Of a DNA stretch of 64,000 bases, positions 43,079 to 57,249 are shown one piece after another. The position numbers and the translations under genes are program-made. Below the pieces are notes generated by a model. The model was not told the origin of the DNA. It saw only the letters and a program-made list of their open reading frames with translations, and made no database searches. The DNA is taken from NCBI RefSeq assembly GCF_043641665.1, contig NC_092191.1, forward strand, positions 2,862,001 through 2,926,000, in the 5' to 3' direction. How positions within the stretch are numbered: position 1 is the stretch's first letter; the number at the start of each line of letters is the position of its first letter. This DNA comes from Enoplosus armatus. Lineage: Eukaryota > Chordata > Actinopteri > Centrarchiformes > Enoplosidae.

Positions 43079-46000
43079 ACAATCTACAACACTTTAAAGC
43101 GTTGTATCTTTGAAAGGCACTGGAAGTCTAATGGTTAATAATAGTAATAATTAATACAATGCTATAACAATAATTCCTGTCTGCAAAATCAGGCTTTGAT
43201 TTAAAACATGAAAATGCTTTTTTACAGAAAACAAATGTTTAAGCTGAGATACGGTCCTCCTGTCACTTAGTGGTTGGTTTGAAACTGATGGGAAATTGTT
43301 TTGACTTCATAGGAATGAAATAAGAGTTACCCTTGTCTAAGCAAAACTAAAAGTAAAGCAGGATAACTTTCTTGAGGTCAGCACAATCTAAAACAATGTG
43401 TTTCTTTATCAGTATTTATTGACTGAATTAAACAGGTCTATTTACATATAAAGTGAGATTCAGATCATCACATTTCCAGCAGAAGGCTTAACACAGTTTA
43501 CCAAGGTTGTGCTGAACCAGGCTAATTGTGTTTTTTTTGAGCCAAATAAAAAATAGTGTGATTTCTCTGCTTTAAGCTTCATCTATCTTGTTATATCTGT
43601 AAAACATCCATTTAGAAAAGTTCAGCTGTGCTGTTTTTATGCTCATATATCCTGTGTGTCCACACCGTACCAAAGAAAATGGAGCTTAGCAAAAGTTTAA
43701 TCAGGAGAACCACTTTATTATTGCTCCTATATTTCTTTATTCATTATGCCCTTGATGCCACACCCCTTGGCTTCTGTCCATGCATTTATTCTCCCACTTC
43801 CCTCTATTAACCTTTACCTTTAAATTCTTACAGGCAACTCCCAACTCAAGTGGCCCTAAAATGCTGCCATCCAATCACCACCTTCCAACATCAACACTTC
43901 ATCCTCAAACAGAATGGTGATCTTTAAAATGGAGTTACCGTGAGGTTCATGAACACACAGCAGTCAATGCACGGACGCGTCATCGTCCACTAGCAAGAGA
44001 TGACGAGCCTGCCGCTGTGCCTCGAGTCCTGGTTAAGCTCAGGAGGTCAACAGCTGACTGTGCAGGGTAATCAGCTGATCTAGCTCACCTGGATCATCAG
44101 GGTATAAAAGCAGGCCCATCACCCTTCCCACGCTGCATTCACCCATCTGGTTCTTTACATTTTGCACCATTGAACACATCTGTGCTGAGGCAGGTTGACA
44201 GTGAGCTCACATCTATAACGCGTTCTGACGCTGTGTGTGTGAAGACTCGAGCTAACCAGATGACAACGTGTCTCGTAAAACAACATGTTAGGACTCGTGA
44301 GGAGTCCCATTAACCTAATGTAAAGCACAATGAAACGTACGCTGCCGTCTGCTAACAATCCCACAATGCAATTCAGCACATTTTATCGATGCAAACATTA
44401 CCATTGTGCAACTCTACGCTTGTCTTTGATGATAACAGCCCAGGACTCCTGAAAAACTGCTCCACTCAGCACTGAACTGCACGTAACCACTACAACAGAT
44501 CTCCTGCTTTGTGACAGTTTAAAACACAGCTTCTTCTCTTTTTGCCACAATATAAACGTCATAATACACTACAATGTTTTCCAGTATAGAAAATATCAAA
44601 TAGAAGAGGAAACCTCACTTCGTGTCATGTCATCTTCACTCCATTGTTTCTCTTCGCATATATCAGGACTTTTTTTATCTCGTATCATTACTTACTTACC
44701 TGACCTGACTTTACTTAAAATTAGAGAAGTAAAGAAGGAGAAGTAAACAGTAACACACAGGAAAAAAGTTTTGTCGTTTTTTTGTGCACAAAATCAGCCC
44801 ACAGGGAAAACCACACACTCACTGCAGAGCATGATGGAGTCACTGAAACAACAGAAAGTGACCTAACAGCAAGGTGTGATCTGAACCATTTGAGGCCGGT
44901 GTCTGTGGTAACAAATCACTGTTCAGGACATTAAGTTGAATTCCATGGTCTGTGGTGTAAAACGGCGCCATGAGACTAAAAGTATTAGCAGCAGCAGCAG
45001 CAAGGAGGAGAGAAATGTCTCAGCTTTAAGGAGGGCAACCCGAATGCAGTGCAGCGCTCCAAAACCTGACTGAAATCTCTCAAAGTTGTGCTTATTATTA
45101 ATAAAATATTCCCGCTGACAGGAAAGACTTCAGATAAATAAAGGAGCTCGGAGATACTTTAGGTCTGTGATTGCTGGGGGCAAATCCAAATTCTTTTCAT
45201 TTTTCTTTTTTTAAGGGAGAATCGAGAACAACATGTTCATAATAAGACGAACCAGAAGCCAAGTGACAATTAATGATTGATTACATATTTTGACCATCTG
45301 TTCCAGTGATCTGCTTTTGGGGTGTTTAATTGGAATAACATCCAGAGGGCAGGAGAGGATTTTTATGGGAGATATAGTTTGCTTTCAGAGGAGTCGAAGC
45401 TTCAGAACAGCAAAGCATGACAGAAATGTCTCAGTTGGAAGGGGAAGTATACTGTATATTCTCCACCTTTTTGGTTTAATAATTCAAAAGTTTCATATTT
45501 TTATACACAAGCAGAATGAATAAATGGGGGCTGACAGAATGGAGATTTCTACTAAGTAGAGCTGCAGTAATTCTTAGACTGGTCAATCTACCCCAAACAT
45601 TGAAACGTTTGACTGAAGCCAATTAAAGTCTGCAGTGATGGTTTACCACAAGTCCGGCATCACTCAAAAGTTCCACTTTCCACTGAAGTAAATATAGAAG
45701 AAACTCCGCTCCTGGAGCATCATGTTGCCACATCTTTTCAGTGAAGGCCATTGATCATGTGGTCACACACACGAGGCAGAGTATGTTTTCCTTCTCACAT
45801 TACTTTGCTGTGATCAAAAAGTGATTACTCTGCAGTCTGTACTTGACAGGCATTGTTTGCTTTTCATTATAATGTAATCACTTTGTGATGATGGCAAACT
45901 TTACTCATTATGATGACATAATTAGATTGTCATCTTAAAGAAATTAAAAGCTAATATCGACCTAAACAAGATGAAACTTGTCTCCTCTGGCCTCACTGAA

Positions 46001-49000
46001 GGATGCTTGCAAACACTCAGTAATCAGAGATGTTTTGCAAAGGTTCATACATGTGCTGAGTTGTATTCACTCCTTTAACTAACATATTATAGGCTAAATT
46101 AAGTTAGCAAAGACTAAGACTGTTGTTTTCACGTCCTAATTTGTTTGCTTTCAATTCACAATGTGCAGCTATAGTCTATTGTTTTATGTTACTTACAGGT
46201 GATGAATAAGCCTTTCTTAGGCAATTGTCCTCTGCACACTATATTCTTTGTTATTCTGAAGTTGTGGGTGTTTTTGTGTGTTCTGTGGTTTTGAACTTTT
46301 GCTAATTAAACCTAAACCTCAAACACCTTGAAAAAGTGAGGAAAGTTCAAAGAGGAAATCGCGCTTATCCTACAACAGCTTTGTACTCGCCAACAATAAG
46401 ACCTTGGACTGTGCTGTAGTGTGTACACGTATTGAGCAGAGCAGCGTTGAGGATAAGTGTGAAAACATGAGGAAGAATCAGAGTTAAGACATAATGGTTC
46501 TATATTTAGTTGCAGCTGTGAACGACTCACAGGCTCCAGAGGCAGAGGCCTTGTTAGTAGACTGGGACTAGGAATACAGAGCCATACATGTTGAAAATGT
46601 CCTGTCTGAAATGTGTTTAGTAGTGGTACTGGCGCATTAGTGACCTCCCCGCTGCCTTAACTATTCTGTCGAGCTCTTAGTGAAGGTCTATTTATAGGCT
46701 AATGACATTTAGTGACATTCACAGCATATTTGTTGAGATCATTCACATGCAGTCAAAGTACAGTTGGGTTTAAGAACAATAGATGAGGTACTCTTGTGCT
46801 CAAAAGATCACAGTGTGTTGGATTTGGAAATAATCAAAGTAGTTAACATGTCGAAGGGATTGTTTGATGTGACTTTCTCTGGAGGGATTTTAGAAAGATA
46901 AATTAGCACAGCAGTTCGTATCATCTTTTATTAATGAAAATGTGTAGACCTACAAATAAAATGGCAGAAAATATACATTTTTAAAGACATTTTAAAGGAC
47001 AACCCTAATACAGCTGACACAAACATGCCTATGTGCTCTGGAGTGCACTCAAACTAACACGATTTCACAGAATTCTGCATTAACGTCCTCTGCGTGACAA
47101 TAAAATGCACCCACGGCCTCCACAGTGCAGCAAACAGTCTCATTTAACAAATTCAGTTTATTCACTTGGGCAGGATTGGCTATAAAACATTAACTTTGTA
47201 ATTAGACTGCTAGTGTCTTGCAAAATGTGCAGTAAAGAAGAAGAAGTGGGCAGATACAGTGAATCCTCCCCACGTGTTGTGATGGAAATATCAGCGTTGG
47301 CATCAATCTTAACACTCCACCTGCACAGCGCTAAACTGTGGCTTTTTTTAGCCTGTGTTGACTCCCAGGCTTTGAGGAGTGATGCTAACATCCAATTATC
47401 CACACATACATGCGCTAGTGGGAGGCGGTGAAAATTAAAACATGCAAAGAATAGAGTGGGAGGACAAATGAGATTTCGTCATGTGGCAGGTGTGCAGAAC
47501 TGACTACACCTAACATCTGCCGATCCAAACCTACTAACGGTGAAAGCCGCAAGCTAGGGAGTAGCACGCTCATTAGCAAACATTGTATAAATAAGCAACC
47601 TGCACTTTCTTCAACAATTAACGTGACGTTGTGCCAAGTAGCACTTTGTATCTGTAGTCTCGGAGGAGCAGATAAAGTAGGACAATGACCATCCCCTTCA
47701 CAGACAAATCCACAGCAGGTACAGGCTGATCTTACAGGCCCACCAGCAGCTGAATTCTGCCCTAATCTGTACATTTTCTTAAACATTTCACCCCTCCTTT
47801 TTTTTTTCGCAATGCTGGTCAGTCCCGCCTCGCCTGGAATCCCGAAAATGAATGGGGCATAACTAGCGAGTGGTGGAGCGTCGTAGTCTGAGTTGGGGTT
47901 GGCCGATATGACCGTTTCTGACGCTGTCAATTTACATTCATATACAACTATTCCATGTAGTAGGAGATGAAACGCAAACCTCATCAGTGTTGACATTTTT
48001 AGTGCTTAATGGTCACGACGTTTCCCACTCCTTAATAAGATGGTTTTAAATGTATAACCTTACCAATACCTTAGTTGTTAAGAGTGGAGATTTAAGAAAT
48101 GATGAACTGAAAAACCTTTTTTAGCCACACAATAAAAATGTTCACGCTCTGTCACAATGAGGTGTTTGACCTCGACACGTTTTCTTCACTATGAACGGTC
48201 TGCCTGGCTACGCTAAACACGAGCACATGAGCCGAAATCATATGAGAGATAAAACGTTTGATTACTGGAAAGCCATTACACAGTAATCGTATCCAGATTT
48301 GATTGTATTTCTATGGTTACTGCAACTCACTGCTGCACAGCCACCATGGAGCAAACCAGCTGGAGTGACTCATTTATTAGTATTAGTAGTTTCCCTCTCA
48401 TGGGGGGGGGGCTAACTGCCGGCCTGATACAGGGTTGTGGTCCATCACTTCTGGTTGTCTGAGCTAACTGCAGCCTCTTGGCTCACTTAATATAAATGCC
48501 ACTAAGGTGGCAGAAATGCAGCACAGAGGAAACAGTTGTAAGAACATGGGAGTACTGATGGAAATTAGCTTCAGGCTCTGCCGCAGGAACAAACATTACC
48601 TGCATGTGTTTCCAGTTTGTATGAAAACTCACCTTCATCATCATTTTATGGCAAACGTCTTCTGGTGTGTGCCGCAGTTCAGGCTGCAGACCTTCCCTGT
48701 GGTGTGGATGCATGAATTGCCCAATTAAAGAGATATTCCTTACAAAATTGGGCTTTTTAGTTAACGCAACAAGCAAACAAGCATCAAGTGTAAACTGAAA
48801 GTGTCATTATTTTGACATGTTGGTAACATAGTGAGCAATTCATTTTATTTTCCTCTTATTTGTGTTTTAATGCCCCGCAGGAACTACTTTGAGATACCTC
48901 TGTGTTCGAAAGGTGTATCTGGTCTTGCCTTGCAGTGCAGTGTTTTTGAATATATTTTCAATCGTTTCCTGCCAGAAAAACTGTCAGGAAAAAAAATATT

Positions 49001-52000
49001 GGGACGTGACACCAAACTGACTACAGTCACTGATCTTTACATGGAACAAAATATCAAAGAGCCACCTTTCAAGAGAACAGGATGTGAGAAAAAGATTTTG
49101 AGTAGACCATCACTTTACTTAAAGTCAGTGCGGCGCAGTCTTCCCGATGGTTGGTGATTTTTTTGGTTCCTAAGATACTAAGCAGCACTTGTGTCTTCTG
49201 GTGAAAAATACATCCCAGATCTTCTTTAGCACAAACAAGTCCAGCTGAGAGACGGGTGGAACAGTTTTCTTGAGATTTTACAGTATAAGAAAAATGTGTT
49301 TTAACGTAGCTATACAACATAGCTGTGTTTTGTCAACGAATGTCTGTTATCATATGGATTCAAAAATGACATACTACACACTAAATAAGCATATAGCATG
49401 AAGTATAAAGATCATATCAGAAAACTATATATGCTCACATACAAGCAATCTAAAGTCCACTTAACATAATATGAGTCATACATATTTTCCTCTCTTCATA
49501 TCTGAGTTGAATAAAACATTACTGTCAATAATACATGAAGTATAGGTCTACTTAGCCTATTTCTGTCTTTTAATCTTCTTTAAAATTCAGACATTTTAGC
49601 CCCAACCCCCCACCCCCAAAAGTGCTATTTGAAGTTGCAAGTTGGAAAGAAGCAATTCATTTTAGTCATTAAATCAAATGTGCATTATCTCGCGCTGCCC
49701 AAACAAACATTAATCATCCGGCATAATCTCGACAGGTAATCTCCTCTCCCCCCTCGAACTTGCCTGTGAAAGAGATAAATAAATATATTTACAGCGCCCG
49801 TTCAGGAGAGAGAAGGCATCCTTGCAAAATGATGTCATTAGCGCTGAACGATAGCTCCTGCTACTGCTGTTTGCCACTGAAAAAACAAGTCGGTGCATTC
49901 AATAAGCCGTAGCTCAAGATCAAAATCAATAATAATATTCTTGGGCAAGTGAGTCTAATGGTTGGAGAATCCCATCACCTACCAGACGCCTTCAGGCAGA
50001 CTGTGCCTTTGTGTGCTACCGCTAAGAAAACCACTTAATCAACTTTCCCGAGGGTTTTCCGACACACACATGCAGAAGAACACGCACATACACAAACATG
50101 CAGCAGAGGTTTTGTTTGTGGAAGTCCAAATAACCTCGTTGTTTTGATAGAATTCGTGGAAAACGAGGGTATGGATCCATACCGAAGACAGTCTCTGGTT
50201 TCCAAGAAGACTGAAATAATCCCTGATGAGGACAGTTTAGACTTTCCAACTCAGAGTTGAGTGGAGACAGAAGCGTCTCACCTGGATTTCCTCTCCTCTG
50301 AATCTCTTTCATGGTGCCGACTAATGAGACGGCTGTGAAAGACCAGACATTTCAGCACAGTATTTTAGAAAAGTGACACAAAGATACCACTGCTTATTTA
50401 AAGCTGCACAAGAAAACTTAACGTCTTGGCAGCTTGGCATTATTACAAAGACATGAACTTTAGAACCCAGGAGTGAGTTTAACATGATGTCTGTAAACTG
50501 CACACGGCCTGATCATGTTAAAATCATCAATTAGGATTCATGTTATTTCATTAATGTGGGTAAACACCTCATGCTGTGGCAGGAATTTTAATAAATTCTC
50601 AAGACACTTTTTACTTATTTACTTTGACTCCTAAGATTGTGAAACGACAACTTTTGTAATCAAATCATAGACAGTCATAGGGAGGCAATATCACTGCAAC
50701 TTCAGCTTCCACCAAGAAAGTATCTACATTAGCAGCGTGATAAAATGCACTGTTTCATCCTCAAACAACTTTGTCAAGAGGAACCAGAAAATTAGAAAGT
50801 GGAGGCAGGCATAGAGGGTTAGCGCTGTGGGGAGAGACCACCTGTGACGTCTACAGTAGCTCCTCCAGTGCTCCTCGCTCCGGGCAGTACTGCATGTTAG
50901 CAGGCCGGCAGCCAGAGGAAGCTGCTTCATTCAGAGCTGGTGTGAGCAGGACTGCTGGCTGGAATATTCTGCCACTAAAGATACACCTTTTCCTTTTGTC
51001 CCTGTCTGTCTGTTTTCAAGATGTGAGCCTAACCTTGTTTATTCATGTACAGTAGATATACTACAAATTCTAAAGCCTCTCACAAAACTAAAGGAGCAGG
51101 ACGTGTTTCTTCCCAAACACCTTTATTTTGACCAAAGGTTTAATGTTGGAGACACTTCCCCTGGGCAGAGAAGTGTATAATATGAAAAGTCCTTCTTTAA
51201 TTCAGGAAACAAGACATTCTTTTCTGATGCAGCTCTGATAGAGCAGATTTATTTTGATGTGAAAATGTGTGTGGCTTTAAATGAAACACAAACGAAAGAC
51301 TTTAAGCTCAGTAGAGTCAGGGTGAAATTAAAGCTGGTCTCCAGATACACATGAACTCTAACTAAAGGCACTCTCACACAGACAGTATGCTCTCTCTCTC
51401 AGAGCAGCAGTCTCTCCTCCTTTTTAAACCCCAGAGGAGACTCATGTCCTGCCCTCAGATCATGGAAGGCAAGAGTCTGCTGGGCTTTAACAGTGGAGCT
51501 GAGCGTGCCTCCTCTTCCCACATCTTCCTCTCCCATTTGTCTTCAGAGTTGGGCTCAGACCGCCACAGGGGGAGTTTTGCCAAGTCCTACATGTAGATGC
51601 AAGTGCACATTCCACGTGTTTTACCTTGTAGTGTTTATCGTGTGGCGTTGTGCTAATCATCTTCTCAGGAGCAAATGAATGCCACAATGATTTCCAGAGC
51701 TGTACAAACTGTTATGCTGCGTATTACCAATTCATAAACCATCAACTGGGCCTCTGGTTGGTTCCGATTTCACCTTCTCACCAGTATCTGTGCCAACACA
51801 CCACAGCAATGCAGCTGTTTATATACAGTACAGGACAGATTCACTGAGCTTCCAGCGTGGCTGTCGACTCTTGTTGTCTTGTTTAATCTGCTGCCATGAA
51901 GTGAACTGTTGAAGAGGAATCTGGCACTTGTCAGTTCTTTATTGTGCGAGAGCCTTTACTGTTGGACCGTTCACGCTCTCAACGGCTGTGTTGTATGTTT

Positions 52001-53649
52001 AGAGGTTAATCCAGTTAATGTCCTGTGATTAATTCTGTGAGAATTTTACACTTTAAGATTCACAACAGAGGCAACACATACAGGTACACACACAGTACAA
52101 TACAAATATGACTTGTGTTAAGTAATTAGAGGATAACTGAATTGAACTTAAGTAAAGCCAGAAGAAAATGGACAATCACTTTAAACAGCGTCCGTCTGCT
52201 CTGTTTGTCTCTATCAGCAGAATCTTGTCAGGACTGATGGATCATTACGATTACCTAATTCATCAGAGAGGAGTTTCAGCTAAATTTCCCTGCTTTGTTT
52301 ATATTTGGTACAAACTTTCTAATAAACCAATGCATCAAAAGTGATTTTTGTGCTAAGATGGCTTTGACCCTCAAGGAGCTGCATCCTGATTTATTGTGAT
52401 TTGTTTGTTTTTTGAGAATTTGAGTGATTCAAGGAGGACTTTAAATGAAGTGTCCGCTGCACTTTATGCCTTTTCTTTTGTTTAGAATAACAAACCCAAA
52501 CTCAAGGTTCTACTTGCACACAGCTTATAGTTCCTAATTTTAAGTCAGTCCTTCTGTTCGTGGCTGTTATCGCTGCAGCTTCGACATCCCCTCCATTGTG
52601 TTTCCTCTTTCACGGCTCCACTCGAAGCCTCTCTCCTCCCCGAGTGCTCTGACAGTGACATTGGCGGGAGTCTCCAGGGATCTTAGTGGATTAGCATCAT
52701 GACCTCTCGTGTGTCTTTGATTCCCCCTTTCCTTCCTCCTCACAGCTCATCGATCTCTTTCCTTGTGTTCTCCCTTCCCCTCCCATCGTCTGTTCTCTAT
52801 TCCTCTGCACATCCTCCATTTCTCTGCCCTGTGCTCTTCCTGTTCCCTCACGTCCTCTGTTTACCCCTCTTTAAAATGTGCCTCTCCTCTCCTTCTCCTT
52901 GTGTGGCACAGCGCTCCGGGATAAGTGGTGTTTCTCGGCAGCTTATAAAATCACATAAAACATCATTTCTCATAAAAAGAAAGACACGGTTTGCATTGCT
53001 GAAGCAGCCACAGGGAGGACTTGAAAACGCAGGAACACCAGGCTAATAACAGTCTGAAGACATTTTGTTATGGGCCAGGATGTTCAAAAGAAAGCTGGGA
53101 GAACCTAAATCATTGCAAGAAACTTGAGGTTGATGAGGCATATAGGGGGAAAAAAATCAATGTTATTACAGGGCTGGTTGAAGACATGCAATTTGCACCA
53201 AGAGGCAAAACATGCCGCTCTGATAAAAACCCTCCATGTTTAGCCGAGCTGTGTGCTGTAGTTACACTCTGTTTAAAGGAGAATGAGAAACCCTGCTGCA
53301 GGCCAAGTTCGGAAAGTTGCGATGACAGAAACACCTTCCGCTATTGAACTGAGTCAATATCACTTCCAGAGCTCGTCTCTAATCATCATTTGATTCTCTC
53401 AACTTTCAGTTTCTCTGTTTTCATTAGTTTTTTTTTCTCTCTCTCACACTCCCACACAACCAAACGCACATTTCTCTCAGCAGCTGAAGCTGTAGGTATG
53501 TTTGTTCTGCTGCGTGTCGCACTCTCAGTCTTCCTTATCCATTATACACAAAAATGTTCCACGAGGAGTGTGAGCCTGACGTTACGAAAGAGGTCAAACT
53601 AAATCATGTAAAATCCACTATGACCAATAAGTACTGCCTGTGCACATAT
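43079..53649. other. Intergenic DNA, no gene recognised
   Basis: AT-rich sequence with a promoter-like stretch at 44040-44140 and short simple runs such as (AGC)5 near 44988 and a G-run near 48403. The longest open frame, 193 codons on the minus strand at 47415-47996, has no domain or motif that I recognise and lacks a convincing gene context. Nothing else can be supported. Confidence 0.65.
44040..44140 (+). promoter_or_regulatory. Candidate TATA-box promoter
   Basis: TATAAAAG at 44103-44110 is preceded by CAACAGCTGACTGTGCAGG and AATCAGCTGATCTAGCTCAC, giving two CAGCTG E-boxes and a CACCTG within 50 bp. About 30 bp downstream, TTCCCACGCTGCATTC could hold a start site. No downstream open frame or splice donor is obvious. 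It could be the promoter of a non-coding RNA or part of an old LTR. Confidence 0.3.
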
Positions 53650-53990
53650 GACTGCGTCTGACTCCTCCACCATCATCAAGTTTGACGAAGAGGAGGCCTG
53701 CCTAGAGGAAGTGATTCACCTGGAGAACTGGTGCCACCATCGCCTCAGGATCAGCAGGGCCCTGGTGGAGAGGGTGGACAGCTTCAGATAACTCGGTGAC
53801 TGCAACACAGAGGACTTATCATGGCCCCCTCAAGTCGACATCTTGGTGAAGAAAGCGAGTCAGCGTCACCTCAAGGTGCAAGACTTCCCTCGCAGGCAGC
53901 GTCACCACCTGGTTTAGCCTGGAGGCCAAAACAGAGAGGATGAGGAGGAGTTTCTTCCATCAGGCCAATCAGGTCCTGAACCAGTGACTA
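53650..53990 (+). mobile_element. LINE reverse-transcriptase relic (L2/Rex1-like), plus strand
   Basis: Conceptual translation gives DSSTIIKFDEEEACLEEV and then HLENWCHHRLRIS, VERVDSFR-stop-LGD and LVKKASQR. These follow the order of fish LINE reverse transcriptases (T-I-V-K-F-A-D-D-T, W-C, V-E-R-V-x-S-F-x-Y-L-G, L-x-K-K-A-Q-Q-R). The catalytic A-D-D is replaced by D-E-E, the Y-L-G tyrosine codon is a stop, and the part between W-C and V-E-R is shortened, so it is dead. Confidence 0.7.
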
Positions 53991-55212
53991 CACACACATA
54001 TATCATTTGTTATAATCCATCCACCTGTCATACACTATATAAACCCTTAACTTGTATTATAAAAAGCTAGTTGGCGGCAACAAAATGTGAATTTTGAAAG
54101 AACTTTCTAACATTCATGGACAGTTCGCTGGCCATTTCACATGTTTCTTCAGTTATTTCATTATTTTATTTAACAGGGACAATCCACAACTCATTTAATG
54201 CGCTGGATTCATCTAAAAGTCTCTAAAAGCATATTTCCATCTCTGGTCTCTCTGGTCTCTCTGGTCCTTGTGGTCCAGCGCTGCAGACTGACGCAGTAAC
54301 AGTAACAGTTGCATTAAATTGCAACATTGGGCCTTAAAACAAACAATAAGACTTCAACCAAATATAAAGCAGACATTACTTCCCAACAAGCCACTAAAAC
54401 ATCTGTAGTTCTGTAATTTGTTCCCAGGATTAGGTCTATTTAAGGAAACCTTAGTGCTTGTAATTACGGCATGTAGCACCAACAGCAAGCTCCAGAGACC
54501 AAATGGTTAGTTCTAGGAGTTCGATTAGAAACGCTTCAGTTTTGTGACTCTGAAAATGAACATTTTGAGAAGGTTGACTGGAGCGATGCCGTACGAAGCC
54601 TTGAGAACATGCTGCAAAGTTTGTTTGTGGAGACGGAATGAATGGTTGAAATTGTATTAATCATGGAGAAACATACAGCACATTTATTACATGTTACAGA
54701 TTTATTTCTGCCATTTAAATGAACTATGAAGTTTGTGCTTCTAAAATAATAAAAAGCTGACAACATCAAATATGGGACTTTTGAAGGAAAGTATAATTGA
54801 TGAGGTTGACAGGATGATGACATACTTGCAGACCAGCCTTATCCAAATTAAGTTGATCATTTTTTACAGGACCATATGAGGGACATAAGGCCAAAAGAAA
54901 CCAAACTTAATTCATGGTGTTTACATCTAAAGAGCCCTCAGGCCGTATTATTGGATTATTATCATCAGATCATTTTTACATGAAGTGAGGGGAGATCAAC
55001 GGACTGAAACATGTTTCTTCGCTGACTTCACTATTTCCAGTCTTGTTGCTTTTGACATCAAGACAAACGACAGCGGCCACATGTGCAGACACAATCACTT
55101 GGATCAGCTCACAGGATGTGTGGTAAGCATAGCGTGACGGCTCGGCGCTGCGAGGACTTTGTTTTTCTATCTGCCTTTGCATTTTTTTTTTCCGTGCCGC
55201 ATCATTTTGAAG

Positions 55213-55406
55213 TCCAAACAGACGCAAGAGACGGCGGAAGAGGCAGAGATGTCAGTGACAGCTTTGCGACGCCAACAACTCCTGTGGCGTAAACATGCCG
55301 CAGAGCCGCTCTGTCAACATGCCGGACAGGCGACAGGAGATGTCTACTTTAAAGAAGATGACTCTGACTGCCCAGGAGGCCTCGTCAGGCGGCGTAGTAA
55401 ACTCTG
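55213..55406 (+). other. CpG-retaining exon-like open segment, unknown
   Basis: The segment is open in one frame (SKQTQETAEEAEMSVTALRR, then QQLLWRKHAAEPLCQHAG and ATGDVYFKEDDSDCPGG). It ends at a good donor, CTCTG then GTGAGA at 55407; a possible acceptor AG ends at 55212 but lacks an immediate pyrimidine tract. CpG dinucleotides are clearly denser than in the surroundings. The product is not recognised. It could be an unannotated exon, a non-coding RNA exon or a chance open stretch. Confidence 0.25.
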
Positions 55407-57249
55407 GTGAGATCCTCTGAGTCAGCAGTGTGACATCACGTTGACATCACTGTTCCTCATGAGATCGCACAAACTCTCAACAGGATTAATGAAATTACTG
55501 TTTCAACTTTTAAGCTATTGTACACATCAAAATGTACACGTATTTAATAATAAATGCCTCAAAACTTATTACAACATATTTGATTTAGGTTATAATGTAA
55601 ACTACAAAGAACGTGTGCAGGAAGTGCGCAGTGGACATATACAGTGGATCTACATGACTCAAAAACAAGTTTAAAAGTATCCTTGAAGCGGACTGCCTTT
55701 ACCATTTCACCTTTTATTCATGGTACTAAAATGTACAATAAAACTGAAGCTCTGGCTTATAATTGGTGCTGAAAAAACAGATTACACAGTCAAATGCCCT
55801 CCATGAAGCTACAAAATGTAGAGATATGTCCATCTTTGTTCGCTTAAAATATGCAAAAGCATCTTGTTTGTAACTTGCTTGTTACTTTGCCCATCAGTAA
55901 GACATAGTAGTAGTAATATATCTTTTCTTTGTACACAGAATCCAACAAAATGTACAAGTAGACAAACTGTGAGGCTCTTTAACCATGAAATACTGGCTGA
56001 TGATGAAATGAAACCCTCCTCCAAAAGACTCGATACTTTTAGCAGGTACATATTTTGGACCACGTTGAGTTGGCTTTGAAGCATTAATGAACTGATGTAA
56101 CATAGAACCAACTCAGATGTTTGGAGATGTCGGCGCCTGTGAGTGTTTTCATAACACAATCGTTATCCAGCAACCAACAGCAGAAAATCCATCAGATGTA
56201 CAATTGTCTTTGGATAATTAGTAGAACATTATTTCAAATCTATTGGATAATGGATCCATGGGTGGGAGGTGCCATAGTCAGTATACTATAATCAGATCAG
56301 AAAACATCCATCAAGTGTAATAGATTAGAAGAAATGTGACAAATGCAGTTCTTCAATCAGGCCTAAAGGCTCCACTGTGTGAATCCAACACGCCTCTCTG
56401 CAGAGCACTGAATGTCACCACTTCCAGAGGGTGACTTTTTCCCAGAACTTTAATGACGCTGCAGAGCCTTGATTAGCCCGTGCATAATGCCAAGAAATAC
56501 CATAATCCATGTTTTGTGCTTTGTGTGCGAGTAGCAGTTTTGTGTTCAGATATGCGAATCTTTACAGCTCCTTGAGTTTGTCCAACATGAACCACCATTA
56601 AAGGCTGCAAATCAATCACTCTTTTTCTCCCCCGTCAAAATCAAATGTAAAACATTGTCAGGGAACATTTCACTGATGCGTTCAGTGTAAACATTTTGCA
56701 ACACACCAGATCACCTCAATTAAAAACCTTGTTATGTCAACAGAAAATGTGTTAGCTGTTGTAAACTGCTAAACTTCACAAATGAAGACAATCTGCACGT
56801 TCTGTGGAGCATTACATCACAGCATTGAGGGTCATTTTTCATGCAGCTGTGAAGCAGCAGGTGGACCACACTGTTTTCCTCCAGCCGCGATGCTTTCTGC
56901 ACATGTTAATGATGTCTGCAGTGGACGTTCACCGTTCATTCACCTGTATCTGAGGCACCTCCTTATCTACTGCAGAAGCAGTAGGACAGTCCACTCCTTT
57001 TTGTGTTGCAAACATCAGTTCAGTACAGCTGCAAATTGAAATAAAAGTGCTTTACAAGAGAAATTTGGAAAATAAGAAAGATCTGAGCACTATAGAGATA
57101 TTTTTTTCCTTCCCCTAAGGTATGGCAGTTAGCTCCAGAAGACAGCACATTTAACATTATGGTTCATAAGACCGTACACAAAGGCCTTTAGAAATGACTG
57201 AGCGTCAAGCAATCAATATTTTAAAGCAATAAACATTTTCACTTTTCAG

